Shown: positions 1 through 9,558, counted from the stretch's first letter. The stretch: DNA of 64,000 bases from Celeribacter baekdonensis (GCF_900102315.1 NZ_FNBL01000004.1:247714-311713), one strand, 5' to 3'. Made by a program: numbers and translations. The notes: generated from the letters alone by a model not told the origin.

Positions 1-990
1 GCCAAACACCCGCGATCGCGCCGCCTCAACCCGTTTCATGAACGCTTCTAATTGATGAAGCGCATCGGGATGCGCATCAATCAGTTTGCGTGTTGGAAAG
101 CTCGAATGCTGTGCATAGAATTTTGAAACATGTGGGTTTTTGCTTGTCTCCCCGGATAAAAGCTTTTGGCAACAGGCCTCGATCATCGTCATAGAAGGCT
201 CTGATCCAGCCCAAAACCGGAAAAGCGGGGCCAGTTTTTCATCCGCTTTTGTGGAGCCTTCTAAAAGTACTGCAACCGAACGAAACATCTCCTGCTCGCC
301 GCCCATGAAGACATCGGCGATTAATGCCCTCTCATCATAGCCCTCTGGCAGGTCAAACCAGGACCAAATCTCTGCTTCACTGCGGGCGGGCAAAAAGCCC
401 TCTCGTTTGGCAACAATTCGGAGTGCTAAATCCGTCAAATCCAGATCGTTGACATAAACCGCGGCTGCGTCGATCACGTCACGCGCCTGCCCCAATGCCA
501 ACTCATCCAAAATGTCAGCCACCATCCTGCGGGATTGTCGCTCATCCATTTCCTTGAACTGAGGTGACACCCCGGCTTCCAAAGGAAACCTGCGCAAAAG
601 GGCGCTGCAAAACGAGTGGATGGTTTGAATTTTCAACCCACCCGGCGTTTCTACCGCGCGCGCAAACAAGGTGCGCGCGTGCCGTAGGGTTTCGGGATCC
701 AAAACTTTGCCAGGCGCGAGCACTGTCAGCTCGTCGACCAATTGCGCATCCGGCAGCATCGCCCAACCACCCAGCCGCGCGAACAGCCGGTTCTGCATCT
801 CTGCCGCGGCCGCCTTGGTGTAAGTCAAACACAAAATATGTTGAGGTGGCGTGCCATCCAACAACAGCCGCGCCACGCGGTCGGTCAGCACCTTGGTCTT
901 ACCCGAACCCGCATTCGCGGAAAGCCAAGTGGACATGTCCGGCTGCGCCGCCATGATTTGGCGTTGGGTGGCCTCATTGAACGCGCTCAT
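1..990 (-). CDS. addA: AddA helicase-nuclease, N-terminal part (cut by window edge)
   Basis: The first 330 residues of AddA, the UvrD-like helicase subunit of the AddAB double-strand break resection enzyme, acting with AddB in recombinational repair. The Walker A motif ANAGSGKT is visible near residues 25-32, followed by the helicase motif CLTYTKAAAAEM. A further helicase motif, IQTIHSFC, is also present. The ATG at 990 overlaps the addB stop codon (ATGA), so translation is probably coupled. The remaining helicase motifs and the C-terminal nuclease lie beyond position 1, so intactness cannot be judged. It is the last visible gene of the leftward series. Confidence 0.93.
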   Translation of the reverse strand, partial: MSAFNEATQRQIMAAQPDMSTWLSANAGSGKTKVLTDRVARLLLDGTPPQHILCLTYTKAAAAEMQNRLFARLGGWAMLPDAQLVDELTVLAPGKVLDPETLRHARTLFARAVETPGGLKIQTIHSFCSALLRRFPLEAGVSPQFKEMDERQSRRMVADILDELALGQARDVIDAAAVYVNDLDLTDLALRIVAKREGFLPARSEAEIWSWFDLPEGYDERALIADVFMGGEQEMFRSVAVLLEGSTKADEKLAPLFRFWAGSEPSMTMIEACCQKLLSGETSKNPHVSKFYAQHSSFPTRKLIDAHPDALHQLEAFMKRVEAARSRVFG

Positions 991-3965
991 TGCAAATCCT
1001 CTGGCACTGGCTCATCCGCTTCCGACCATTCACCAAAGCGTGCAAGATGTTCAAAATCGGTTTTGAACCGCACTTTGGCCATCATCCGCCGCGCGCTATA
1101 GCCCGTTTGCGGATCATCGTAGCTGCGGATCAGTTCGCGTAGCTTGGCTTGAACCTCTTCAATGTCGCTTTTTTCCAAAGCCAAAGATGTTTCCGTCAAC
1201 TCGGAATTAAGCCCCAAATAGGTGACTTCGGAAACTCTTCCCATCGGTAGGTCGTCAAAGCGGCCAGCCTCCAACATTGCTGCCTCCAACAACAACTGAA
1301 TGCTGAAAATCCGTGTTTGGTTTTCCGACGGAGGCCGCCCTGATTTGTAGTCATAGATCACGAATGTATCGTCGTTTTTGCGATCAATCCGATCCGCCTT
1401 GCAGGTCAAAGAAAAATCAATGTCAGCAAAATGCATCGCTCCTTTGACTTCAATTCCCGCAGGTTGCCCCGTGGTCAGGCGCATGCGTTCCTGACGCACC
1501 AAACCCTCGGCAATCTTGCGTATCCGACCCAACCACACGCGGCGCGCGGAGGGCCAAGCCACTTGATCCTCCAACACACGCTCGGCCGTCGCCATGAACC
1601 GTGCGAGCGATTGATCGAATGTTTCGTCTGAAATATCAGTTAGATAGCTTTCCATGATCGCGTGAAAGGCGGTGCCTCGCTCGCGCACATCGGGGTCGCG
1701 GCTCAGCGGATCAAGTTTATTCAACCGAAGGATACGGTTGGCGTAAATGTCATAAGGATCACGGATCAATGTTTCGATCCGTGTCACCGAAAGCTGCCTT
1801 GGGCGTGCCGCAACCGGGGGGCGCGGGCTTGGTCGTTTTGCAGGCGGCAAGGTGAAATTGGGTCGATCGAGGTCATCGGCCATCTTGATCCAATACGCCC
1901 CACGTTTGCGCATGGCGTCAAGAGCGCTCCGGCCCTCATCGGACATGCCAGACATCAGGTTTGTCAGTCTGATCAGCCAGCGGGACGCAACAGTTTCGGC
2001 CTCTGCATCTCGTTTTGCCCGCGTCAAAACCACCTCAGGCGCGCCAACAGCCTGTTGGAAATCATGCGCGGAAAGTCCCGTGGCTTGTTCGGGCGACAAC
2101 AGCCCGGCCTGCTTGCGCATGTCTCGGCTGAACCACGGATCTTGTCCGGGTGCTTGTGGCCAGATGGTTTCGTTCAACCCAGCCAAAACAACCAACTCGG
2201 CCCCCAAGGCCCGCGCTTCCAATGTACCCCAGATCATAACTTGCGGATGTTTTGGCGACGGATCGCGTGCCAATCCCCGACCCAAAACCGCCCGAAAGAG
2301 ATCGGCAAAGGCCAACGCATTCATTATGCCGCCAAATTCGGCTTCTCGACGTAAGTCAGAGACAAGGCGCAACGCTTCTCGTCCCGCATTTTGCCCCCAA
2401 AGTTCACGATCATCCGTGCCTTGTGCCCCTTTTACAAAGAGGGACGCGACCGACACGAGATGATCAATGTGATCCGTCAAGTCGCGCTCAGGCGCCACGG
2501 CAAGTACGTCCAAAAGATCGGCAATCCAAGCCGCCCAAATTTTGCGGCCCTCTTTGTCCGCCTTTTCTGCCCCAGACGAAATAGCCCACTGCAAAAGGCT
2601 TTCACGGGCGGGAAACACCACCCCTTTGCGGCGTAGATGCACCTCAAGTTCACGGGTCCACAAAAGGTGATATCCTCGCCCCTCATCGCCTGTATGCCCG
2701 CGCGATGTCAGTGGATGTTTCAAAAGAACCAGTAAGTCTTCAGAGGACAGTTTGCGTCCCAAAATCCCAACAATATGGCGTAAAAGTCGGCCTGGCGGGG
2801 TCTGATTGAGCGGTATCCCGGCGCTGTCATCTGGTGTGATGTTCCACCGGCCCAAAAGCGCCGTCACCCGCCGCGCAAGGTCGCGATCCGGTGTGATCAG
2901 GGCGGCTTTACGCCCGTTTTGTGCTGCCTCACGAAGGATCAAAGCGATGGCATTGGACTCGATCCGCATGTCAGGCGCTTCAATCAAAGTCATTGCAGAA
3001 CAGGCAGCGTCTGTATTCTGAAATTCAGGGCCTTCTTTCATCCATTGATGAGTCACAGGCGCAGGCCGCAAAGAAAGAGAAATGAGCCGGTTTCGGGTCA
3101 AATTAGGAGGAGATACTTGCGCCCAGTTTTGAATGTCACCTGACGTTAAGCCAAGCTTTTCGGCCATACGCACTGTGCGCTCTTGCGGGTGTTCAACGGT
3201 GGGTGTGCTCCTGTTCCCCTGCCCTGCAATTTCTTGCCAGACTCCAAGAGGAATATCAAAATCAACACCGGGCAAAACCACAGCGCCCTTCGGTTGGCGC
3301 GCCACCAATGCCATGAATCGTGCCGTCATTCCACGCGATCCGGTTGAGCCGGCAACTATGATCGGATGATTTGGTGGAGTCTCGCCCCATCTTGTTTCGA
3401 GGCGATCCACAATCAACCTCAACCGATCTTCTTGACTGGGTTCATGGGTGGCAGTCGGACCAAAATAGTCAAAAATAATCGACAAAAACACCAAAGATTT
3501 TTCCCAATGCCCTGAAGCATCGGGGATTTTAAGCGACCTGAGCCGCTCTGGTGTCACGCCCTCATCCTGCATTTCGGACAGTAAGGCCGCGAGGCTATCA
3601 GAGAGATCAAACACAGAGGCGCGCGTGGCAAATTGCGGCTCTTGGCGGAGAAAATGCGACACAAGTTGTGACAATTCCAACCGCCGCCGGAGGCCGCTGA
3701 TCGGCATTGGCAGGTCCATGAAATCAGGCGACGCCCCTAGCTCTGAAATCAATTTCACCTGCGGCAAAAGCCGGGTTGAGCCGTCATCAAACGCGGACAG
3801 GATGTCCTTTTTCATTCGCGATGTGTTCACGAAAACCTGCGTGTGCGCCAAAATTTCGGGCGGCGAGTCTCGAAACCGTTCCAAAATCCCCTGTTTTAAC
3901 GCCGCCGGATAATTGACGCCGCAGGGCAAACCAAACAAATGTGGCTTCTCGATGGATCCGAACAT
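987..3965 (-). CDS. addB: AddB subunit of the double-strand break repair helicase-nuclease
   Basis: A 992-residue protein matching the alphaproteobacterial form of AddB, the partner of AddA in processing broken DNA ends for RecA loading. The C-terminal PD-(D/E)XK nuclease is visible: GTAFHAIMESYL supplies the His, and VIYDYKSGRPPS supplies the Asp and Lys of the active site, followed by the QLLLEAAML segment. The N-terminal part is an inactivated helicase-like scaffold. The start ATG at 3965 has AAAGGA upstream and lies 10 bases after the murU stop. The length is normal for the family. Confidence 0.95.
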   Translation of the reverse strand: MFGSIEKPHLFGLPCGVNYPAALKQGILERFRDSPPEILAHTQVFVNTSRMKKDILSAFDDGSTRLLPQVKLISELGASPDFMDLPMPISGLRRRLELSQLVSHFLRQEPQFATRASVFDLSDSLAALLSEMQDEGVTPERLRSLKIPDASGHWEKSLVFLSIIFDYFGPTATHEPSQEDRLRLIVDRLETRWGETPPNHPIIVAGSTGSRGMTARFMALVARQPKGAVVLPGVDFDIPLGVWQEIAGQGNRSTPTVEHPQERTVRMAEKLGLTSGDIQNWAQVSPPNLTRNRLISLSLRPAPVTHQWMKEGPEFQNTDAACSAMTLIEAPDMRIESNAIALILREAAQNGRKAALITPDRDLARRVTALLGRWNITPDDSAGIPLNQTPPGRLLRHIVGILGRKLSSEDLLVLLKHPLTSRGHTGDEGRGYHLLWTRELEVHLRRKGVVFPARESLLQWAISSGAEKADKEGRKIWAAWIADLLDVLAVAPERDLTDHIDHLVSVASLFVKGAQGTDDRELWGQNAGREALRLVSDLRREAEFGGIMNALAFADLFRAVLGRGLARDPSPKHPQVMIWGTLEARALGAELVVLAGLNETIWPQAPGQDPWFSRDMRKQAGLLSPEQATGLSAHDFQQAVGAPEVVLTRAKRDAEAETVASRWLIRLTNLMSGMSDEGRSALDAMRKRGAYWIKMADDLDRPNFTLPPAKRPSPRPPVAARPRQLSVTRIETLIRDPYDIYANRILRLNKLDPLSRDPDVRERGTAFHAIMESYLTDISDETFDQSLARFMATAERVLEDQVAWPSARRVWLGRIRKIAEGLVRQERMRLTTGQPAGIEVKGAMHFADIDFSLTCKADRIDRKNDDTFVIYDYKSGRPPSENQTRIFSIQLLLEAAMLEAGRFDDLPMGRVSEVTYLGLNSELTETSLALEKSDIEEVQAKLRELIRSYDDPQTGYSARRMMAKVRFKTDFEHLARFGEWSEADEPVPEDLQ

Positions 3966-3975
3966 AATCCGTCCT

Positions 3976-4671
3976 TTAATGGGCGTCCTTCAAGAGGCGC
4001 TCCGCAATCTCAATCCCTTCGGGATGACCGACATCACACCAATGTCCCGGATATTCCGCGCCGAAAATTCTATTCTTTTCAAACAGACGTTCCCACACGA
4101 GATTAAGCGAAAAACACGTCTCGTCGATGCCGTTGAGCGTATCGGTCTTTAAAATCTGAACCCCAGTGTAAACTGAGCCATGACCGCGCGCCAATCGCCC
4201 ATCTGGTAAAATATCAAAATCACCCTGTCCAAGGTGTCCGTGCACGCGGTCAAATGGAACGGTTAAGAGCAGCGCATCCATCTTTTCAGGGTCCCAAGCC
4301 TCTGACAAAATGTCAGACGCCATTGGACCTTTCCAAACCGCATCCGTGTTGACGGTAAAGACGACATCTGCCCTGAGCTGTGGCAAAGCGTTGCGTAGAC
4401 CGCCCCCTGTTTCAAGCAGGATTTCTTCAAAAACAGTCTCGATTCCGGCGGTATTCAAGTGTTTTTCAAGCGCCTCCGGCAAGTAATGAAGATTTGCGAC
4501 CTTGTGCTCGATGCCCCCGATCTGATCCAGCGCATGATCGACAAGTGGCCGCCCTGCCACTTCAATCATCGGTTTTGGTCGATCCTCCGTCAGTGTTTTC
4601 ATCCGGGTGCCGCGTCCCGCACAAAAAATCATTGCAGTGTTGGGATGGTTCCGCATTTTTCTTTCAGACAC
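3976..4671 (-). CDS. murU: Sugar nucleotidyltransferase, probably MurNAc-1-phosphate uridylyltransferase
   Basis: A 231-residue NDP-sugar pyrophosphorylase. The nucleotide-binding signature CAGRGTRMKTLTEDRPKPM is near the N-terminus, and VFTVNTDAVW carries the metal-binding Asp. MurU transfers UMP to MurNAc-1-phosphate, which returns cell-wall sugar to UDP-MurNAc without de novo synthesis. The neighbouring amgK supplies the preceding kinase step, so the pair forms a recycling unit. The start is uncertain: 4671 overlaps amgK by 43 bases, while later ATGs at 4656 and 4632 are possible, the last giving an ATGA overlap. A role as a mannose-1-phosphate guanylyltransferase cannot be excluded from sequence alone. 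Confidence 0.8.
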   Translation of the reverse strand: MSERKMRNHPNTAMIFCAGRGTRMKTLTEDRPKPMIEVAGRPLVDHALDQIGGIEHKVANLHYLPEALEKHLNTAGIETVFEEILLETGGGLRNALPQLRADVVFTVNTDAVWKGPMASDILSEAWDPEKMDALLLTVPFDRVHGHLGQGDFDILPDGRLARGHGSVYTGVQILKTDTLNGIDETCFSLNLVWERLFEKNRIFGAEYPGHWCDVGHPEGIEIAERLLKDAH

Positions 4672-5654
4672 TGAAGGGTTTCTTTTGTGGGTTCCGGTAA
4701 ATCTGCGCGAATGAGGCGTGCAAGATCCGCGAGATCAGGGTGATCCAGATCGCGCTGTAAATGCGCCCAGACCCGTGGGATCAGGTCAACGTAATGCGGG
4801 CGCGCAAAATGAAGCGACATGCGCGCGAAAATCATCAAAATCCGCAGGTTCCGCTGCACCGAACACATCGCTGCTTCACGATTGAAATCAACTGGATTGA
4901 GATTCAATCCGTCGCTAAATCGCGCCAGGCATCGTTTCTGAACCTCAACCGGGACATCGCGTCGCGCATCTGTTGTCAGCGAAATCACATCATAAGCGGG
5001 ATGACCGAGCATCGCGTCCTGGAAATCCAAAAGCCCAACGCGAGATGGGCCCGTTCGATCCGGCAGCCACAATAGATTTTGCGCGTGATAATCGCGTAAA
5101 ATCGTAACGCGGCCATGCCCAAGAGTCGCAATGAGTGGCGTTAAAACGGTGCGCGCGGCCTCACATTCTGAAGACATATCGTGACCCAAAACGGGTTCAG
5201 CGTACCAGCGGTAACAGGAAAGTGCGAGATCGGTCATCAAGGACCCGTAATCCGCAGCGCCTTCCAGTGGTGTTGAGGAGGCGATGTGAATCAGAACATC
5301 GACAGCCGCGTCATAAAGCTCAGTTTCCAAATGGGGTTTCTGGGCACAGACGACATCATACAAATCTATGCCAAAATCTTCGAGGATCAAAAACCCATTG
5401 GTCTCATCGGCGGCATATATTTCAGGGGCTGACAGTCCGAGATCGCGAAGATAGGCGGCGACCTTTAGAAAAGGGCGAACATCTTCACCAGCCTCCGGGG
5501 GCGCATCCATTGCGATGGCACATCGACCGGTCGAACGATCCTTCAGCCGGTGATACCGCCGCCGAGACGCATCTCCCGCCAAGGCGGCTACGCTAGAATT
5601 AGCCCAAGGGCCAGACCCAAGAAACTCTTGGAAAAGCTGTGCGCGCTCAGACAT
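4629..5654 (-). CDS. amgK: Amino-sugar kinase AmgK-like phosphotransferase
   Basis: A 341-residue protein of the aminoglycoside phosphotransferase fold. The catalytic loop is RDYHAQNLLW, and the metal-binding segment LLDFQDAMLGHPAYD follows. In this family AmgK phosphorylates MurNAc and GlcNAc at the anomeric carbon, feeding MurU. The start at 5654 (MSERAQLFQEF) was chosen over an upstream ATG at 5759, because the extra residues look non-coding and the family begins near here. In many relatives a tsaE gene stands just upstream. Here only about 120 bases separate this gene from the stop of the PAS-protein gene, and no tsaE is present. Confidence 0.82.
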   Translation of the reverse strand: MSERAQLFQEFLGSGPWANSSVAALAGDASRRRYHRLKDRSTGRCAIAMDAPPEAGEDVRPFLKVAAYLRDLGLSAPEIYAADETNGFLILEDFGIDLYDVVCAQKPHLETELYDAAVDVLIHIASSTPLEGAADYGSLMTDLALSCYRWYAEPVLGHDMSSECEAARTVLTPLIATLGHGRVTILRDYHAQNLLWLPDRTGPSRVGLLDFQDAMLGHPAYDVISLTTDARRDVPVEVQKRCLARFSDGLNLNPVDFNREAAMCSVQRNLRILMIFARMSLHFARPHYVDLIPRVWAHLQRDLDHPDLADLARLIRADLPEPTKETLQCLKEKCGTIPTLQ

Positions 5655-5774
5655 GAGGCCGCTGGAATTTAAGAGATATAGGGTCGAAAAGCATTGCCGG
5701 GAGCCTTTGATGTTCGGACAAAACATGTGCCCGACTTTAGGCTGCCCCGCAAGGGACACAAGGAAAGAAGGGCG

Positions 5775-7361
5775 TCACATTTCTACGAACTGGCTGTCCG
5801 CCTGCGGCCGAAGCGTGGGTCGCACCACAGAGCCGCGCGCCTCAGGCGCAAAGCCAACAAGGGTTTGGCCGGACGGCAATGGTGCAAATCGGCAAGTAAG
5901 ACGGCGCCCATCCCAAAGCCGGGTGGTGCCAGTCCACTCTTCGCGCGCACCAACACGGCTGACAAATTCCCGAATATCATTCCAAAGTGGCGATGGCGCA
6001 CATTTCGAATGCCATATGCGTGTCGCCTCAACGATGCTTGTCTCTGAAATGCCTTCCATTTGTTCAAGACCCCAAAGCGACGTGTAGGCCGAATTCGCCA
6101 TCATCAACATGCCTTCGCTGTTAAACACGGCAATGGCTTCAGGCAGGCTGTCGAGCACAGCCTGACCCGTTTCGATCTCTGACCTAAACCGCCGTGTCAA
6201 GGACATCTCGGCAGAGATGTCTTCGAACAAAAAGGCGATGGCCCCATCGGGATGCGGGCGTCCAGAAATCCGATATGTCATACCGCCAGGCAGGGTCCAA
6301 ACCTCTTGATATGTGCCATCTTCGGCGGCGGATTCCAACGCAGCCATCTCCTGGCGCCAAGATTTATAATCTTTCGGTTCTGGCATCATCTGACTGTCGC
6401 GCAGCCTATCGAGGAAGGTGGTTAAAACTGGGCGCGAGATCAAAAACTCAACCGAAAGGGCGGTCAGGTCCGTAAGCGCCGGGTTGAACAAAGCCAGCCT
6501 ACGATTGCGATCAAACACTGCAAGCCCGATAGTGAGATGAGAAAAGGTTTTGGTCAGGGTTTGGGTGAACTCGCGAAGCGTTTCCTCCGCCTTGACCGTA
6601 TGGTCCGCGGAATTGGCTGTGAATAGGAAATCACCCCCCATTTCAAATCGAAAGACCTCAAACCAATGTGTTCCGCCGTTTTGATCCTTGAGGGTGAGGC
6701 GGCGGGAGTCTTTTGCGCCAACGTTGGTAAGACGCGAGGTGTCGAACAAAGACATCGGTGGCCAGCTTGGAATATCACCGTTTTGCACCATACTGTCGGC
6801 AAGAGCGATATAGGCGGCATTGGCCCAACTGATCGTGCCATCCGCCAGTTCGCGCCACACCAGATAGGGCACGTTTTCCGTGGTGGCGCGCAGAGTTTCA
6901 AGCTCTTGCTCCATCGCCATCAAGGAATGACGGTCCAACTCGATATGGCTGTGTTCCGTTTCTCGATCCAACAATGTCAGGCGCGCAAGCCCGTTGCGCC
7001 ATTCGCATTTCATCACGGAGCTGCCATCACGGGACTCAATGATCAATGTGCCACGATCGGCGAGTTCTATGATTTCTTTTTGAAGCGTCGGGAATTTTGA
7101 GATCGTTACCGACAAAAGCCGTGACCAATCCGAGCCGACATTGGCGGCTGCCGCAAGCACGCTTTGCGCGGAGACCGTCGCGTTTACCAGTTTTTCGTCA
7201 TCGAACAGAAAGACGATGTCATTGTCCTGATCTCTCAGGGTGATCGCCTCTGATTTTTCTTTCCTGGCAGCCATCCAGGCAAACCCGTAGAGCGCCAAAA
7301 AGGCAATGCAAAGGCTTCCTATGATGAGGGATGCAAGAGTGGAGAGGAGTTCGACCGACAT
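5775..7361 (-). CDS. divL: DivL-like membrane-anchored multi-PAS protein without a kinase domain
   Basis: From the ATG at 7361 (RBS-like GGGA) the protein has about 528 residues. One membrane segment is near residues 3-30 (LASLIIGSLCIAFLALYGFA). Three PAS-like modules then follow, recognisable by VPYLVWRELADGTISWANAAY, by IGLAVFDRNRRLALFNPAL and by LPEAIAVFNSEGMLMMANSAY. No HisKA, HATPase or GGDEF domain is present. In Rhodobacter capsulatus a kinase-less PAS protein called DivL modulates the CtrA phosphorelay, and its position between regB and the add genes matches this locus as I recall it. An alternative ATG at 7445 overlaps the regB stop (ATGA), but a perfect CtrA-type box lies between the two starts and favours 7361. 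Confidence 0.7.
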   Translation of the reverse strand: MSVELLSTLASLIIGSLCIAFLALYGFAWMAARKEKSEAITLRDQDNDIVFLFDDEKLVNATVSAQSVLAAAANVGSDWSRLLSVTISKFPTLQKEIIELADRGTLIIESRDGSSVMKCEWRNGLARLTLLDRETEHSHIELDRHSLMAMEQELETLRATTENVPYLVWRELADGTISWANAAYIALADSMVQNGDIPSWPPMSLFDTSRLTNVGAKDSRRLTLKDQNGGTHWFEVFRFEMGGDFLFTANSADHTVKAEETLREFTQTLTKTFSHLTIGLAVFDRNRRLALFNPALTDLTALSVEFLISRPVLTTFLDRLRDSQMMPEPKDYKSWRQEMAALESAAEDGTYQEVWTLPGGMTYRISGRPHPDGAIAFLFEDISAEMSLTRRFRSEIETGQAVLDSLPEAIAVFNSEGMLMMANSAYTSLWGLEQMEGISETSIVEATRIWHSKCAPSPLWNDIREFVSRVGAREEWTGTTRLWDGRRLTCRFAPLPSGQTLVGFAPEARGSVVRPTLRPQADSQFVEM

Positions 7362-7414
7362 GTGATTCCCGACAAAATACGCTTCTGCGACGGGATGATT
7401 TTGGGTAAGGATAG

Positions 7415-7429
7415 TTAACGCACCGTTAA
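7415..7429 (-). promoter_or_regulatory. Perfect CtrA-type box (TTAA-N7-TTAA) before the DivL-like gene
   Basis: The sequence TTAACGCACCGTTAA fits TTAA-N7-TTAA exactly. On the minus strand the second half-site is followed by C, giving the full TTAA-N7-TTAAC consensus of alphaproteobacterial CtrA. It ends about 53 bases before the preferred start at 7361 and lies between that start and the regB stop. It is also an inverted repeat (TTAACG-CAC-CGTTAA). Function is inferred from the match only. Confidence 0.6.
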
Positions 7430-7441
7430 AACCCCAAGAAA

Positions 7442-8836
7442 TCATGCATCAAATCGGGCATTTTCCCCCAAAGCCTTGTTTTGTTCTCCCTCCGGCACGC
7501 TGATCCGCTCTTTGGGCCAACTCAGTTCAACAATTGCACCAGACCGACGGCCCGCATGTAGATGGAGGTCGTGGCGGTCCGATCCGTTGGCAAAAGCAAT
7601 CTCGGCCCCAGTTCGCTCCAAAAGCGTTTTGGCAATAAAAAGCCCAAGCCCCATACCCTCATAGCCCGGACGCCGATCAATCTCGCGTTCTGTGCGGCGG
7701 CGTCGCATGAAAGGGTCGCCAATCCGGCCAATCACAGATGTCGGAAATCCAGCCCCATCATCAATGATCCGAAGCGTGATGGTACGCGCGTTCCATGTGA
7801 TATCAATCCACGCCGTCGTTTCAGAAAAATCCACCGCATTTTGAACCAGGTTGCGCAGCCCATGGATGATCTCGGGACGCCGATAGACATAGGGCTGTGG
7901 TGTCCCATCTTCGCTACCCAACACCTCAAGTTTGACTGTTTTGCCCCGCGCAACATGCGGCTGTGCGGCTTCTTCGACCACGGCCTGAAGCGGCGCAAAC
8001 CGCATATGTAGATCGTCTTTGCCGGCCTGCCCCATGGAACGCAAAATATCGCGACACCGATCCGCCTGCTCATTGATCAACTGCGCGTCCTCGCGCAAAA
8101 TCGGATGATCCGCCAAATCATCCACCAATTCACTGGACACCAGTTTGATCGTTGCCAAAGGCGTACCCAATTCATGCGCCGCCGCGGCAATCACACCCCC
8201 TAAATCCGTCAATTTCTGTTCGCGTGTGAGCGCCATTTGGGTCGCTAAAAGTGCCTCTGACATGGTGTGAATTTCAGAGGCGACTTTCCACGAAAATACC
8301 CCCAAAAACACCACGCCAATCACAATCCCGGCCCAGCTCCCGAACAGGAAAAGTCTCGGCATTCGCAGGATTTCACCGTCTAAAAGCTCAAGCGGGACAT
8401 GATAAAGCGCGGTGATCGACACCAAGGCGATGGCCGCGCCCCCTGTCAACACCGATGATTTTGGCTGAAGGGCAGAGGCTGAAATTGACACAGGCGCCAA
8501 GATCAAGAGGGCGAATGGGTTGTTCAACCCGCCTGACAGATACAAAAGCGCTGACAATTGTACGATGTCGAACAACAACATCAATGTTGCTCCATGTTCG
8601 CTCAACCGGGTGTTTTCCGGGTAAATGAACGTGATCACGATATTCAAAATGATCGACGCGCCAATCACAACGGCAAAGCCGCCCAGATCAAATCTGAGGT
8701 GAAATACCGTCATCGCCAAAATGATCGTGGCAATTTGACCCGTGATCGCAATCCAGCGCAGCGCAGTGAGCGTTCTCAGGCGAACCCAATTGGATCTGCG
8801 CTCTTCGGTGATGAGATCGTCACTATTTTCAATCAT
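7442..8836 (-). CDS. regB: Redox-sensing histidine kinase RegB/PrrB
   Basis: A 464-residue membrane kinase with about six transmembrane segments in residues 25-190. The ubiquinone-site motif GGLNNPFA lies in the membrane part, and the phosphorylation box is AAAHELGTPLATIK. The redox-active cysteine region NEQADRCRDIL is intact. The ATPase domain shows N-box LVQNAVDF and G-boxes DDGAGF and GMGLGLFIAK. RegB phosphorylates RegA according to the redox state of the quinone pool and respiratory chain, controlling photosynthesis, respiration and N/C metabolism genes in this order. It is divergent from senC-regA, the standard arrangement. Confidence 0.96.
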   Translation of the reverse strand: MIENSDDLITEERRSNWVRLRTLTALRWIAITGQIATIILAMTVFHLRFDLGGFAVVIGASIILNIVITFIYPENTRLSEHGATLMLLFDIVQLSALLYLSGGLNNPFALLILAPVSISASALQPKSSVLTGGAAIALVSITALYHVPLELLDGEILRMPRLFLFGSWAGIVIGVVFLGVFSWKVASEIHTMSEALLATQMALTREQKLTDLGGVIAAAAHELGTPLATIKLVSSELVDDLADHPILREDAQLINEQADRCRDILRSMGQAGKDDLHMRFAPLQAVVEEAAQPHVARGKTVKLEVLGSEDGTPQPYVYRRPEIIHGLRNLVQNAVDFSETTAWIDITWNARTITLRIIDDGAGFPTSVIGRIGDPFMRRRRTEREIDRRPGYEGMGLGLFIAKTLLERTGAEIAFANGSDRHDLHLHAGRRSGAIVELSWPKERISVPEGEQNKALGENARFDA

Positions 8837-8890
8837 TGACAGGTTTTTGATCCAACTGCGGCATTAAACCCCTTGTTAGTCCGTGCTGAT

Positions 8891-8909
8891 GCGCCGATCA
8901 ATGCGTCGC
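8891..8909. promoter_or_regulatory. Candidate RegA/PrrA binding site between regB and senC
   Basis: GCGCC-N9-GTCGC fits the PrrA/RegA-type consensus GCGNC-Nx-GNCGC. It lies in the 92-base divergent region between regB (start 8836) and senC (start 8929), immediately before the senC ribosome binding site. Autoregulation is plausible but inferred. The motif is degenerate, so a chance match is possible. Confidence 0.35.
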
Positions 8910-8928
8910 ACACGTGAGGAGAGAAAAC

Positions 8929-9558
8929 ATGTCGACAAAATCTTTTGCCATTGTCGCTGGTGTTGCCGTTGTCGCCTTATTGGGCGCAAGCGTATGGTAT
9001 GCCACACGCCCGGCCGGTGATGATCAATTTGCCCAATGTCGCGGCTCCGCTGTCAGCGGTGGTGCGGGGTCCATTGGTGGGCCTTTTGAGCTTGTGAGCG
9101 AAGATGGTGTGACGGTCACCGATCAGGATGTGTTCACCAAGCCAACGATCCTCTATTTCGGCTATACCTTCTGCCCCGATGTCTGTCCGCTCGACAATGC
9201 CCGCAACGCGGATGCGGAGCGTCTTTTGGACGAGCGCGGCTATGACACGCAAACCGCTTTTATCTCCATCGACCCGGACCGTGACACGCCTGAGGTGGTC
9301 AAAGAGTTCACCGATCTTTTCCACGAAAACATGATCGGTATGACCGGTTCTCCTGAACAGGTGAAAGCCGCCTCGATGGCCTACAAAACCTATTACAAGA
9401 AACAAGAAGAGGGTGATCCGGAATATTACCTCGTGGATCATTCGACCTTCACCTATCTGGTGTTCCCCGAAATCGGATTTGTCGATTTCTTTAAACGCGA
9501 CGACACGCCAGAGCAGATGGCGGATCGTGTCGCCTGTTTCATTGATGCCGCCAAATAG
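8929..9558 (+). CDS. senC: SenC/PrrC copper chaperone of the SCO1 family
   Basis: A 209-residue thioredoxin-fold protein with one N-terminal membrane anchor (residues 5-25). The copper ligands are visible as FCPDVCP (CxxxC) and the later His in DHSTFTYLV. SCO proteins deliver copper to the CuA or CuB centre of cytochrome c oxidase and, in this locus, influence signalling through RegB. The start at 8929 (MSTKSF) has GAGGAGA upstream and is preferred over an in-frame ATG 15 bases earlier. It precedes regA in the same direction with an 88-base gap. Confidence 0.94.
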   Translation: MSTKSFAIVAGVAVVALLGASVWYATRPAGDDQFAQCRGSAVSGGAGSIGGPFELVSEDGVTVTDQDVFTKPTILYFGYTFCPDVCPLDNARNADAERLLDERGYDTQTAFISIDPDRDTPEVVKEFTDLFHENMIGMTGSPEQVKAASMAYKTYYKKQEEGDPEYYLVDHSTFTYLVFPEIGFVDFFKRDDTPEQMADRVACFIDAAK

